Notes under the pieces: generated by a model
The model's database searches: none
What the model was told of the DNA's origin: nothing
The model's input: the letters and a program-made list of their open reading frames with translations, nothing else
From: Alphaproteobacteria bacterium
GTDB taxonomy: Bacteria > Pseudomonadota > Alphaproteobacteria > UBA8366 > GCA-2717185
Reading direction: 5' to 3'
Assembly (NCBI GenBank): GCA_021774435.1
Contig: JAJFJB010000087.1
Span: 1-43,755 of the forward strand
DNA: 43,755 nucleotides
Shown here: piece by piece, positions 16,698-24,126 of the stretch
How positions within the stretch are numbered: position 1 is the first letter of the stretch
Layout of the letters: each line of letters starts with the position of its first letter
Position numbers and translations under genes: made by a program

Positions 16698-17135
16698 ATG
16701 GAAAAATTGGGCTTTCGATCAATTACACAGGCAAAGATACAGCTTTGGGGGCTGGCGCTTTGTTGTGCGATCGTAGGCGCCACAAATTCCACTATTTCAG
16801 CGTCTGAACTCGATGAAGCAATCATTGACGTTTTCAAGCGCAATAAGTGTGACGCGTGCCATGTCCCGGTGGCGCAGCGCGCAAAGGATTCGCAAACCGG
16901 GAAGCTCCTATATCCGGCCCATCGAGAATTTTCCTATGTTCTCAACCTAACCAAATTACGTTCTTCAAAATTCGTTGCGCCCGGCGCACCACAAAATTCA
17001 TCACTCTATAAATTAATTATCGAAGAAAAAATGCCAGAAGGTGCTGAATTCTGCTTCGACCCTTCCTGCCCGTATCCTCCGGTTCCGGAAAGCGACAGGA
17101 TCATTGTCGAGCAATGGATAAATTCGCTGAACTAA
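16698..17135 (+). CDS. Small c-type cytochrome with signal peptide
   Basis: Exported haem protein of about 145 residues. A hydrophobic signal segment (LWGLALCCAIVGATNSTISA) leads to the mature part, where KCDACH (Cys51-His55) is a CxxCH covalent haem site. A likely axial Met lies in IIEEKMPEGAEF, as in class I cytochromes, and EQWINSLN is the usual C-terminal helix end. Two further cysteines (CFDPSC) occur near the end and might form a disulfide. AAGGA abuts the ATG at 16698, so the TTG at 16707 could be the true start. It is followed by a cytochrome c' gene, so the pair probably serves one periplasmic electron-transfer or catalytic step. Codon use is more AT-rich than its neighbours. Confidence 0.78.
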   Translation: MEKLGFRSITQAKIQLWGLALCCAIVGATNSTISASELDEAIIDVFKRNKCDACHVPVAQRAKDSQTGKLLYPAHREFSYVLNLTKLRSSKFVAPGAPQNSSLYKLIIEEKMPEGAEFCFDPSCPYPPVPESDRIIVEQWINSLN

Positions 17136-17317
17136 AGTGCCCGGCTCTACGTTTAACGACGCGTTTCAAAAAGAAATTTTTGGAGCATTGGAATAATCAG
17201 TACAAAATTTTGTTCATATAGTTAAACGCGGCAAACTCCGGCGCGTTTCCAGGGCTCCGTGGTTCGTTGCTTTGACGGGGATCGGGGTCAAAACGATACA
17301 AGTTGGGAGGGGAAGCA

Positions 17318-17809
17318 ATGTATAAAACCAAAATGTTGCCGAAATTTGTTGCGGCTGCCGTACTCGCCGGCACCGTAGCCTTATCCGGGTGTGCCTCAAG
17401 CAGCGCAGACAAGAGCGCGGCGATCAAGGATCGCCAGGCCTTAATGCAAACGATTTTGAAGAACTGGAAGCCGATCAAGGCATTCGCAAAAAGCGGTGCG
17501 GGGTCGAATGCAGACGTGGTGAAGCACGCGAAGGCGATTAACGCCACGACCGACCAAATGCTTGCCGTTTTTCCAAAGGGAAGCGGGCGCGGTGATTTTT
17601 CCGACAAACAAACACGCGCCTTGCCGGCTATCTGGAAAAATTGGGAAGGTTTCAAAAAAGCCAATCAAACGCTTTCGAATGAAAGCGCAAAACTCGCATC
17701 GATTGCCGCAAGTGGCGACAAACAAGCCATCGCCAAGCAGGTTGGGGCAATGGGCAAACTTGGCTGCGGCGGGTGTCATAAGCCGTTCCGTGGCGCAAAG
17801 GCGAAGTAA
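17318..17809 (+). CDS. Cytochrome c' family lipoprotein
   Basis: Class II cytochrome c (four-helix bundle), 163 residues. The N-terminal signal ends in a lipobox-like LSGC with Cys25, so the protein is probably a lipoprotein of the periplasmic face. The mature helices start at RQALMQTILKNWKPIKAF, a typical cytochrome c' opening, and the CGGCH haem motif (150-154) lies at the C-terminal end, as the class requires. Such proteins bind NO or shuttle electrons. The ATG at 17318 has GGGAGGGG upstream. The adjacent class I-like cytochrome lies 182 bases before it. A role in a periplasmic redox step of this cluster is inferred. Confidence 0.85.
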   Translation: MYKTKMLPKFVAAAVLAGTVALSGCASSSADKSAAIKDRQALMQTILKNWKPIKAFAKSGAGSNADVVKHAKAINATTDQMLAVFPKGSGRGDFSDKQTRALPAIWKNWEGFKKANQTLSNESAKLASIAASGDKQAIAKQVGAMGKLGCGGCHKPFRGAKAK

Positions 17810-18064
17810 CCTGCCGAGCAGTAGTCGAGCCACAAAACTTTGAAGTATCGATCACGATAGGATCGACCTGGGACCATAGGGCGAGGCACAGCGACTCAGT
17901 CATTGGCTGAGCTCGCACGTCGTTCAGAATTAAACCAATGACAGCGCGGCGATATCGGAAACTAAGCTGCCGCGTTGTCGGAGCGCCCAGCGCCACACCA
18001 CCCAGTTGGAACGCATAGGTTAAACGCTGCACAATTCGCACCAAAGGTCATTGAGGGAAATGTA

Positions 18065-18946
18065 ATGGCGAACGACAATATAGATCCAAGCGTGTTTGAA
18101 CTGTACGACGAGTACTGCCATAGCAATATGAACCGGCGGGAGTTCCTCCGTAGGGCGTCTGCAATTACCGTCGCTGGCGGTTCGGCCTTGGCCATGGCGG
18201 AAGCTTTGCTACCGCGTTATGCCGAGGCCCATACGATCTCTTTCACCGACAAGCGGATCAAGGCGCGGTATGCGGACTACGATTCGCCGGACGGCACCTC
18301 CGGCAAGATGAGAGGTTATCTCGTGCAGCCCGCTGGTGCGGGTCCTTTTCCTGCTGTCCTCGTCGTCCATGAAAATAGGGGCTTGAATCCGCATATCGAA
18401 GACGTGGCGCGCCGCGCCGCAATCGAGGGTTTCCTTGCGCTCGCCCCGGACGGTCTATTTCCAGTCGGCGGCTATCCCGGCAACGACGATGATGGCAAGG
18501 TCCTGCAGCGATCTCTGGACAAGGGCAAACTGTTCACCGACCTGCTAAACAGCGCAAAGTTCCTAAAGGGCCATAGCTTGTCCACTGGCAAGTTAGGGGT
18601 CACTGGCTTTTGTTACGGCGGCGGTGTCGTCAATGCGCTCGCCGTAGCGATGGGCGCAGACCTGAATGCAGGTGTCCCTTTCTACGGCAGAGCGGCATCC
18701 ACCGAGGACGTTCCCAAAATTCGGGCGCCATTGCTGATTCATTATGCCGAAGACGACCCGCGCGTTAACGCCATGCGTGACGGTTATCGAAAAGCACTTG
18801 AAGACAATAACGTTGCTTTCGAGATGCATAGCTATGAAGGGACACGGCACGGATTCCACAACAACTCGACGCCCAGATTCAATGAAGCCCAGGCGAAGAT
18901 CGCGTGGGAGCGGACGATCGCGTTCTTCAAAAAACACCTTAGTTGA
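18065..18946 (+). CDS. Dienelactone hydrolase family protein with Tat signal
   Basis: Alpha/beta-fold hydrolase of 293 residues in the dienelactone hydrolase family. It begins with an unusually long N-region and a twin-arginine motif, NRREFLRRASAITVAGG (23-39), so it is exported folded, with a cut near AEA (53-55). The catalytic set is visible: VHENRG with Glu103, GFCYGGG with Cys183 as nucleophile, an acidic HYAEDDPR loop and the His in RHGFHN. Dienelactone hydrolases open the lactone formed in chloroaromatic degradation, but many homologues have other substrates. GAGGGA precedes the ATG. Export is unusual for a ring-cleavage enzyme and goes with the two exported cytochromes upstream. Confidence 0.88.
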   Translation: MANDNIDPSVFELYDEYCHSNMNRREFLRRASAITVAGGSALAMAEALLPRYAEAHTISFTDKRIKARYADYDSPDGTSGKMRGYLVQPAGAGPFPAVLVVHENRGLNPHIEDVARRAAIEGFLALAPDGLFPVGGYPGNDDDGKVLQRSLDKGKLFTDLLNSAKFLKGHSLSTGKLGVTGFCYGGGVVNALAVAMGADLNAGVPFYGRAASTEDVPKIRAPLLIHYAEDDPRVNAMRDGYRKALEDNNVAFEMHSYEGTRHGFHNNSTPRFNEAQAKIAWERTIAFFKKHLS

Positions 18947-19102
18947 GTCGAGCCCGCTCAGATCGTGACTTTCTGGAATCGCTTAGAGCAACCCAACAAC
19001 CGCGGGACTCTGATCACATTATTGAAAATAAAGTACCTTCACAGAATTAAGTAGAACCGGAGCCGGTTCCATTTGATCCTGATGTGCTTTAAAGAGTCGG
19101 AT

Positions 19103-19723
19103 ATGCAAATCGATATGGAAACCCGTCTGGGCATGCGAGTCGGAACCTTCGTGCCCGCCGAAAGCGTGCATGGCTTCAGGTTTCCCGATGTGCCTGGCGG
19201 CATAAACCCGACCGTGCAGGCTTATATCGGCGGCGTCACCGACCGCAAGACGCGCGCGCCTTCTAGCGATCATCCGAAACGCGGCGTCATTCTGATCGAA
19301 GCGTCTTATCCCGATATGACGGTACTGCCGACGAACCTCTGGTCTTCCTGTGATACGCCACCGGCGCATGAATGGGTGCTGGAGCAAATACGTCCCGGCA
19401 GCCGCCCTTCGCCGCCAGACGCCGGCGGAATCTGTATCTCCTCCATGGAGGTGGATCCCGCGATCGAGGACGAATTCAACGAATGGTACAATGAAGAGCA
19501 TATGCCTTTGATGGACGCGGTACCTGGTATGCTGTCGGCGCGCCGGTTCCACGCGATCGAAGGCTTGCCGCGTTATGTCGCGATATATCATTTGGAATCG
19601 CCCGAGGTGTACAAGCAGCCCAGCTGGTACGAGGCGAACCAAACGCCCTGGATACGCCGCATTCACCGTTTTCGTTTGCGGACGTTGCACATGATCCTGG
19701 AGCAGGTCGAACTGTCGACGTAG
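19103..19723 (+). CDS. WYxxxH-motif protein (second family member)
   Basis: Protein of 206 residues of unknown function. The C-terminal half carries EDEFNEWYNEEHMPLMDAVPGMLSARRF, with Trp128, Tyr129 and His133, followed by a YVAIYHLE strand; this is the dimeric alpha/beta-barrel pattern also seen at 13386 and 23302. The N-terminal half (GTFVPAES, VILIEASYPD, LPTNLWSS) looks like a second, diverged copy of the same fold. The ATG at 19103 is chosen because AAAGAG lies six bases upstream; TTG at 19073 or ATG at 19082 are alternatives. It is followed 90 bases later by a carboxymuconolactone-decarboxylase-like gene, which may be in the same operon. Confidence 0.72.
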   Translation: MQIDMETRLGMRVGTFVPAESVHGFRFPDVPGGINPTVQAYIGGVTDRKTRAPSSDHPKRGVILIEASYPDMTVLPTNLWSSCDTPPAHEWVLEQIRPGSRPSPPDAGGICISSMEVDPAIEDEFNEWYNEEHMPLMDAVPGMLSARRFHAIEGLPRYVAIYHLESPEVYKQPSWYEANQTPWIRRIHRFRLRTLHMILEQVELST

Positions 19724-19812
19724 AGAGACGCGGGCGTAGTAGGAATCATGAACGCTCTATCGCGCCTTAAAACTCGGAAGAACGTCAATGTTTAACAGCA
19801 ACGGGGACAGCC

Positions 19813-20223
19813 ATGACCATGGATGAAAAAATGCATGCTGCCGGCATGGCGGCGCGCCGCCGGATATTGGGCGACGCCCATGTCGACCGCGCAACGGCCA
19901 GCACGTCGCCTTTGACCGAGGATTTTCAGGAGTTGATCTCGACCTATGCCTGGCACGTGTGGACCCGTGGCGTACTGGACGACCACACGCGCCGGGTTCT
20001 CGTCATCGGAACGATGCTGGCGATTGGCCGCTGGGAAGAATTCGACATGCATGTGCGCGCAGCACTACGGGACGGATTTCCTTTGGTCGAAATTCGAGAG
20101 ACGGTCATTCAGCAAGGCATCTATTGCGGTGTTCCCGCCGCGAACACCGCATTTCACAGGCTTCAGACGATCGTCGATGACTTCGAAAGGGACGGCATCG
20201 CTGTCAATATGGGCGGTCTGTAG
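19813..20223 (+). CDS. Carboxymuconolactone decarboxylase family protein
   Basis: Protein of 136 residues, of the size and type of 4-carboxymuconolactone decarboxylase (PcaC). Recognisable family positions are the early GMAARRRILGDAHVDRA, WTRGVLDDHTRRVLVIGTMLAIGRWEEFDMHVRAALRDG and the C-terminal GIYCGVPAANTAF (usually YAGxPAAxxA). No AhpD-type CxxC pair is present, so a peroxidase role is unlikely. In protocatechuate degradation PcaC decarboxylates and shifts the lactone; no other pca gene is in the window, so the substrate here may be another lactone or keto acid. GGGGACAG precedes the ATG. It ends the long plus-strand run and converges with the MetE-like gene. Confidence 0.85.
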   Translation: MTMDEKMHAAGMAARRRILGDAHVDRATASTSPLTEDFQELISTYAWHVWTRGVLDDHTRRVLVIGTMLAIGRWEEFDMHVRAALRDGFPLVEIRETVIQQGIYCGVPAANTAFHRLQTIVDDFERDGIAVNMGGL

Positions 20224-20244
20224 ACGAACGACAGGTAATGCCGG

Positions 20245-21285
20245 TCAGCGCAACTCGTTGCGGACGATCGCCGCGCCGGCGACCATCGCTTTGATCTTTC
20301 CAAGCGCCGAGCCCCGCGGCATATATTTCAGACCGCAGTCGGGTGCGACGATGATCCGGTCCGCCGGGCAATGGGGTAAAGCGCGGCGGATACGTGTAGC
20401 GACCGTCTCTGCCGACTCAACCTCGTGGGTTGAGAGGTCGAGCACGCCGAGGATGATTTTCTTTTCCGACAGCTCCTCCAGTACCACACAATCGAGTCCC
20501 GACTGCGCCGTCTCGATGGAGATATTATGCACGGGACAATTAGCGAGTTCCGGCAGAAAGGAATAACCTTCCGGCCGTTCGTGGATGATTGCCGCGTACC
20601 CGAAGCAGATATGCACCGCTGTTTCGCCCTCCACGCCTTCGAGGGCACAGTTCAGGGCCTGTAAACCGTATTCGCGCGCCTTCTCCGGACGCGCCTGCAT
20701 ATAGGGTTCGTCGAGCTGGACAATGTCGGCGCCAGCGGCGAACAGGTCCTTGACCTCCGCGTTCACCGCGGCGGCATAGTCGAGCGCCAGCGCCGCCTCA
20801 TCGTCGTAGAAATCGTTCTGCGCTTGCTGGGTCATGGTGAACGGGCCGGGTACAGTCATCTTGATGCGCCGGTCGGTGTGCGCCCGCAGAAACTTCACAT
20901 CCTCGACCTCCACCGGATGTTTGCGGCTGATCTTGCCGACGATCCGCGGCACTGGGTTTGGATGTCCACTGCGGTCGAGGGCCGTGCCGGGATTGTCGAT
21001 ATCGACGCCATCGAGCGCCGTGGCGAAGCGGTTCGAGTAACTCTCGCGGCGGATCTCGCCGTCAGTCAGGATATCGAGCCCGGCCTCCTCCTGCTCCCGG
21101 ATTGCGATCAGCGTCGCGTCATCCTGCGCCTGCGCCAGATATTCCGGCGCGACCCGCCACAGCTCGAGTGCGCGCGTGCGCGGCGGGAACCGTCCGGCCA
21201 GTTTATCGCGGTCGATCAGCCAGTCCGGCTGCGCGTAGGAGCCGACGAGTGAGGTCGGTAACAGGGTGTGTCCGGATGTACTCAT
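20245..21285 (-). CDS. Cobalamin-independent methionine synthase-like protein (MetE C-terminal type)
   Basis: Protein of 346 residues matching the catalytic C-terminal barrel of MetE (COG0620), without the N-terminal domain of true MetE. The zinc-binding residues are in place: His225 and Cys227 (AVHICFG), an acidic ligand candidate near IETAQSG (258) and Cys317 (PDCGLKYMPR). GSYAQPDWL, TDGEIRRESY, PGPFTM and QLDEPYM are the family's usual landmarks. Stand-alone MetE-like proteins often transfer methyl groups or split C-S or C-O methyl donors rather than make methionine. It follows the TauD-type gene at 21314 by 28 bases and is co-transcribed with it, so I infer a shared substrate, perhaps a methylated or sulfur compound. 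Confidence 0.87.
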   Translation of the reverse strand: MSTSGHTLLPTSLVGSYAQPDWLIDRDKLAGRFPPRTRALELWRVAPEYLAQAQDDATLIAIREQEEAGLDILTDGEIRRESYSNRFATALDGVDIDNPGTALDRSGHPNPVPRIVGKISRKHPVEVEDVKFLRAHTDRRIKMTVPGPFTMTQQAQNDFYDDEAALALDYAAAVNAEVKDLFAAGADIVQLDEPYMQARPEKAREYGLQALNCALEGVEGETAVHICFGYAAIIHERPEGYSFLPELANCPVHNISIETAQSGLDCVVLEELSEKKIILGVLDLSTHEVESAETVATRIRRALPHCPADRIIVAPDCGLKYMPRGSALGKIKAMVAGAAIVRNELR

Positions 21286-21313
21286 AATTCAGTCTTTCTC
21301 ATACTATCTGGCC

Positions 21314-22210
21314 TCACTCTGCCGCCGCCAGGCCCGCCCGATCGACCGAGTTGATTTCGTCCGACACGGTAACACGGCGCAGATCGCGGACATCTTGCAT
21401 TTCGTCGAAGGACGTCGCGCGGTGCATAGTACAGCGGTTGTCCCAGACGATCAGATCGCCTTCGCGCCAGCTGTGTTCGTGGACGAATTGCGGTTGTGTG
21501 GCGAAGGCAATCAACTCGTCGATTAATGCGCGGCCCTCGTCGTCAGGCCAACCGATGACTCGACCCGCATGCGCGGCAATGTAAAGCGATTTGCTGCCGG
21601 TCGCAGGATTTTGGCGCACCAGCATCTGCCTGACCGGCGGTAGTTCGGCGCGCGCCGCATCCGTGAAGCCGGTGAAGCTCATCCTCTCGCGTGAATAGGT
21701 GATGCAATGTTCGAGAATCAGCCCGTCGATTTCTTCCTTCTTCGCCGCGGGCAGAGCGTCGTAGGCCGCCCGCATGTCGGCGAACTGCGTGTTTCCGCCC
21801 GTCGCCGGGATGGTATGCGCCGCCAGCACCGAGCAACGCGACGGAACGTGCTTGAAAGTGTTGTCGGTATGCCAAAGCTGATTGGCACGGGCGTGGTCGC
21901 GCCGGGGATCGTCAACCGGGAGCAGCACACCGTCATGGTCGAGGTTAGAGATGTCGGCCATGTCGCCGCGCAACCGACGTTTCTCGTCCTTCCAGCTATA
22001 CTTGGTCGCGGTGAAGACCGGTCCGAACCATTCGCTAAAGGCGACTTGCTGGGCATCAGTAATGGACTGGCCACGGAATAACAGCACCGCATGTTTATGG
22101 AATGCCGCTTCAATCTCTGCAAACAACGACTTCGTCATCGGGCGGGCAAGGTCGACGCCTTCGACTTCGGCGAAGAATGACGCGTGATGGCGCGTCGTTG
22201 TGATCGTCAT
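21314..22210 (-). CDS. TauD/TfdA-type Fe(II)/2-oxoglutarate dioxygenase
   Basis: Non-haem iron dioxygenase of 298 residues, using 2-oxoglutarate and O2 to hydroxylate an acid or sulfonate, often leading to its cleavage. The iron facial triad is clear: His114 and Asp116 (LWHTDNTF) and His263 (NRCTMHRAT). The 2-oxoglutarate-binding Arg is in DVRDLRRVTV, about Arg278/279, and the Thr is in PATGGNTQFADM. The start at 22210 has GGAGGG six bases upstream; the frame is open to 22705 but that upstream part is antisense to the divergent gene. It heads the operon with the MetE-like gene. TfdA and TauD substrates differ widely, so the substrate is not assigned. Confidence 0.92.
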   Translation of the reverse strand: MTITTTRHHASFFAEVEGVDLARPMTKSLFAEIEAAFHKHAVLLFRGQSITDAQQVAFSEWFGPVFTATKYSWKDEKRRLRGDMADISNLDHDGVLLPVDDPRRDHARANQLWHTDNTFKHVPSRCSVLAAHTIPATGGNTQFADMRAAYDALPAAKKEEIDGLILEHCITYSRERMSFTGFTDAARAELPPVRQMLVRQNPATGSKSLYIAAHAGRVIGWPDDEGRALIDELIAFATQPQFVHEHSWREGDLIVWDNRCTMHRATSFDEMQDVRDLRRVTVSDEINSVDRAGLAAAE

Positions 22211-22342
22211 ACGGCCCTCCACGCGGCTGTTCCCTTCGACAGGATTGGTTACGGTAGCACCGTCGAATTCCACAAGCCAGCGTGGCACGGTATCATATCG
22301 GGGTCGAACCGCTGGTTCTCCAAAAGGAGAGAAAAAAACATC
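22211..22342. promoter_or_regulatory. Divergent promoter region between two TauD-type genes
   Basis: A 132-base spacer between two head-to-head dioxygenase genes must hold both promoters. A small inverted repeat, TCTCC-AAAA-GGAGA, at 22317-22330 includes the Shine-Dalgarno sequence of the plus-strand gene, so a weak RNA hairpin could mask it. I could not define -35/-10 boxes with confidence. Confidence 0.4.
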
Positions 22343-23173
22343 ATGACAATTGAGGTCGTTAAACTCGCCGAACCTCTCTTGGCCGAGGTCAAGGGGATCG
22401 ACATATCCGAACCGTTGGACGCCGAAGCAGCGGATGCGGTGAATAGGGCGTTTCTCGATCATTGTGTGCTGGTCTTTCGCGATCAAGCGATCACCGCGGG
22501 ACAGATGGTCGAGTTCGAGCATGTGTTTGGACCCCCTTTGCCGCATATCACTAAGAAGTACACACATCCGGAGTTCGAAGAGCTCATCGTCATGACCAAT
22601 CTCAACGAAAAGGGCGAGGTTGATCCGTTCGAGTCGGACCGCGGCGTCGGCTGGCACACCGATATGTGCTACCTCGAACAGCCGGCCAAGGCGACGATGC
22701 TGCACACGCTGGAGATCCCGGACGAAGGCGGCGACACGCTTTTCGCCAACATGTACCTGGCGTTGGAGGAAATGCCATCGGCGCTACACAAACGGCTGGA
22801 AGGGAAACGGGGCACGTTCCGATACGGCGGGAAGAGCGCCACCGAACGGCAGAAGCGGCTTGACGCCAAGGACCGCGAGGCGCCCCTGGTCGATCATCCG
22901 ATCATCAGGCTGCACCAAGATTCGGGACGGTATTCGGTCTATGTCAACCCGACACACACAATTGGAATCGTCGGTATGTCCGAAGCGGAAGGCGACGCGC
23001 TTCTGGCGGAAGTCTACGAATGGTGCGGCCAGCAACGCTATCAGGGACGGCACGAATGGCGCATGAAGGACACGGTGATTTGGGACAACAGATGCACCTG
23101 GCATAGCGCAACCGGCGAGAATCCCCTGCGCCAGCGACGACGTTTTCTGAGGGGCACGATCACAGATATGTAA
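22343..23173 (+). CDS. TauD/TfdA-type Fe(II)/2-oxoglutarate dioxygenase
   Basis: Second dioxygenase, 276 residues, same superfamily as the divergent neighbour but not a close copy. The triad is His105 and Asp107 (VGWHTDMCY) and His254 (NRCTWHSAT); the 2-oxoglutarate Arg is within RQRRRFLRGT. The middle has DEGGDTLFANMYLALEEMP, the typical substrate-loop and Thr region, and SVYVNPTHTIGIVGM, a TauD/TfdA signature strand. The ATG at 22343 lies 12 bases after GGAGA, rather far but the only good choice. The frame is open upstream to 22184 into the neighbour's coding region and that part is rejected. It is monocistronic and convergent with the gene at 23302. Confidence 0.92.
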   Translation: MTIEVVKLAEPLLAEVKGIDISEPLDAEAADAVNRAFLDHCVLVFRDQAITAGQMVEFEHVFGPPLPHITKKYTHPEFEELIVMTNLNEKGEVDPFESDRGVGWHTDMCYLEQPAKATMLHTLEIPDEGGDTLFANMYLALEEMPSALHKRLEGKRGTFRYGGKSATERQKRLDAKDREAPLVDHPIIRLHQDSGRYSVYVNPTHTIGIVGMSEAEGDALLAEVYEWCGQQRYQGRHEWRMKDTVIWDNRCTWHSATGENPLRQRRRFLRGTITDM

Positions 23174-23301
23174 CGGGGAACCGTTCGTTCAACTCGTAGC
23201 CTCCCGTAGTTCCCATGCGGGTCGTGCAACAACGCCCGCACCAGAATCCACCACTGCCGAAGTTGCCAATAGATAAAGCAATTGCACATCGGAACCGCCG
23301 C

Positions 23302-23988
23302 TCAAATCTCTGGCATCTGTTCCTTCTCCGCGCTGTTCATCAATTGGTGACGAGAAACGATTGCGCCGTCGGCAGCACCGTGTGCGATCAATTCCACCGG
23401 CGCGAGGGGACCTGCGGCAACCGCCTGTATCGCGCTGAATTCCGTGCCCTCTAAGAAAATGGCGAGCGGTGACGTCTGATCCGAATCCTGGCGCAAACGA
23501 CTGTCCTGCACAGGCGTTAGCGTAGCGTCCAAATCAGCTTTCCAAATTTGTGCGCCGATTACACCCGGCCAGTTGAGCAGTTCAGGAAGCACGTAATGCC
23601 CCAACCAGCGAAGCAGATCGGCCTCGCACGCCTTTTCCGCCGCGAGGCGAATTGTCATCGCGACCGCGCCATCACCCCAGCCGATCCTGCGAATAACATC
23701 AAACGCAGTTCGGTGGGTATTACGAAAATGCGGCAAAACGCGCTGCGTCCAAGACGACGAATTATTGGCGCTTTCCAAATAAGAAGGGGCCTTAAAAACA
23801 CCCGCGTCGTCTGCAACAAAATAGGTGAAAAATTGCTGCGCGCCCGCCACGGTGCTGTAGTGCCGTGCGCGGTGAATCCCATCGACCTCCAGCCGCTCGA
23901 ACATATGACTTTGTTCGTACCACGTATCGTAGTCGGCCTTCGCCTCGGGCGTTATGTCGGACCAAACGGCGAGTATTCCGCGGCGCAT
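23302..23988 (-). CDS. WYxxxH-motif protein (third family member)
   Basis: Protein of 228 residues of unknown function. The N-terminus MRRGILAVWSDITPEAKADYDTWYEQSHMFERLEVDG-type opening (shown in parts: strand RGILAVWSD, then YDTWYEQSHMFE) places Trp23, Tyr24 and His28 exactly as in the protein at 13386. A second half (GAVAMTIRLAAEKA, LNWPGVIGAQIW) looks like another barrel half. AGGAG directly precedes the ATG at 23994, so the ATG two codons later (23988) is preferred. It lies 138 bases after the rearranged CoA-transferase gene in the same direction and may be co-transcribed with it. Confidence 0.7.
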   Translation of the reverse strand: MRRGILAVWSDITPEAKADYDTWYEQSHMFERLEVDGIHRARHYSTVAGAQQFFTYFVADDAGVFKAPSYLESANNSSSWTQRVLPHFRNTHRTAFDVIRRIGWGDGAVAMTIRLAAEKACEADLLRWLGHYVLPELLNWPGVIGAQIWKADLDATLTPVQDSRLRQDSDQTSPLAIFLEGTEFSAIQAVAAGPLAPVELIAHGAADGAIVSRHQLMNSAEKEQMPEI

Positions 23989-24126
23989 TAGCATCTCCTA
24001 TCCGTCAGCAACAGACACGCCGCTGCTAGTTCGGTCTCGCCGCGGAAACTGACGCCGGGCCACGGTAATCGATAAATTCTAAAGAGGCCGGTTGGCATTG
24101 GGCGGCCGCTAAATCCAAGCAAGGTT

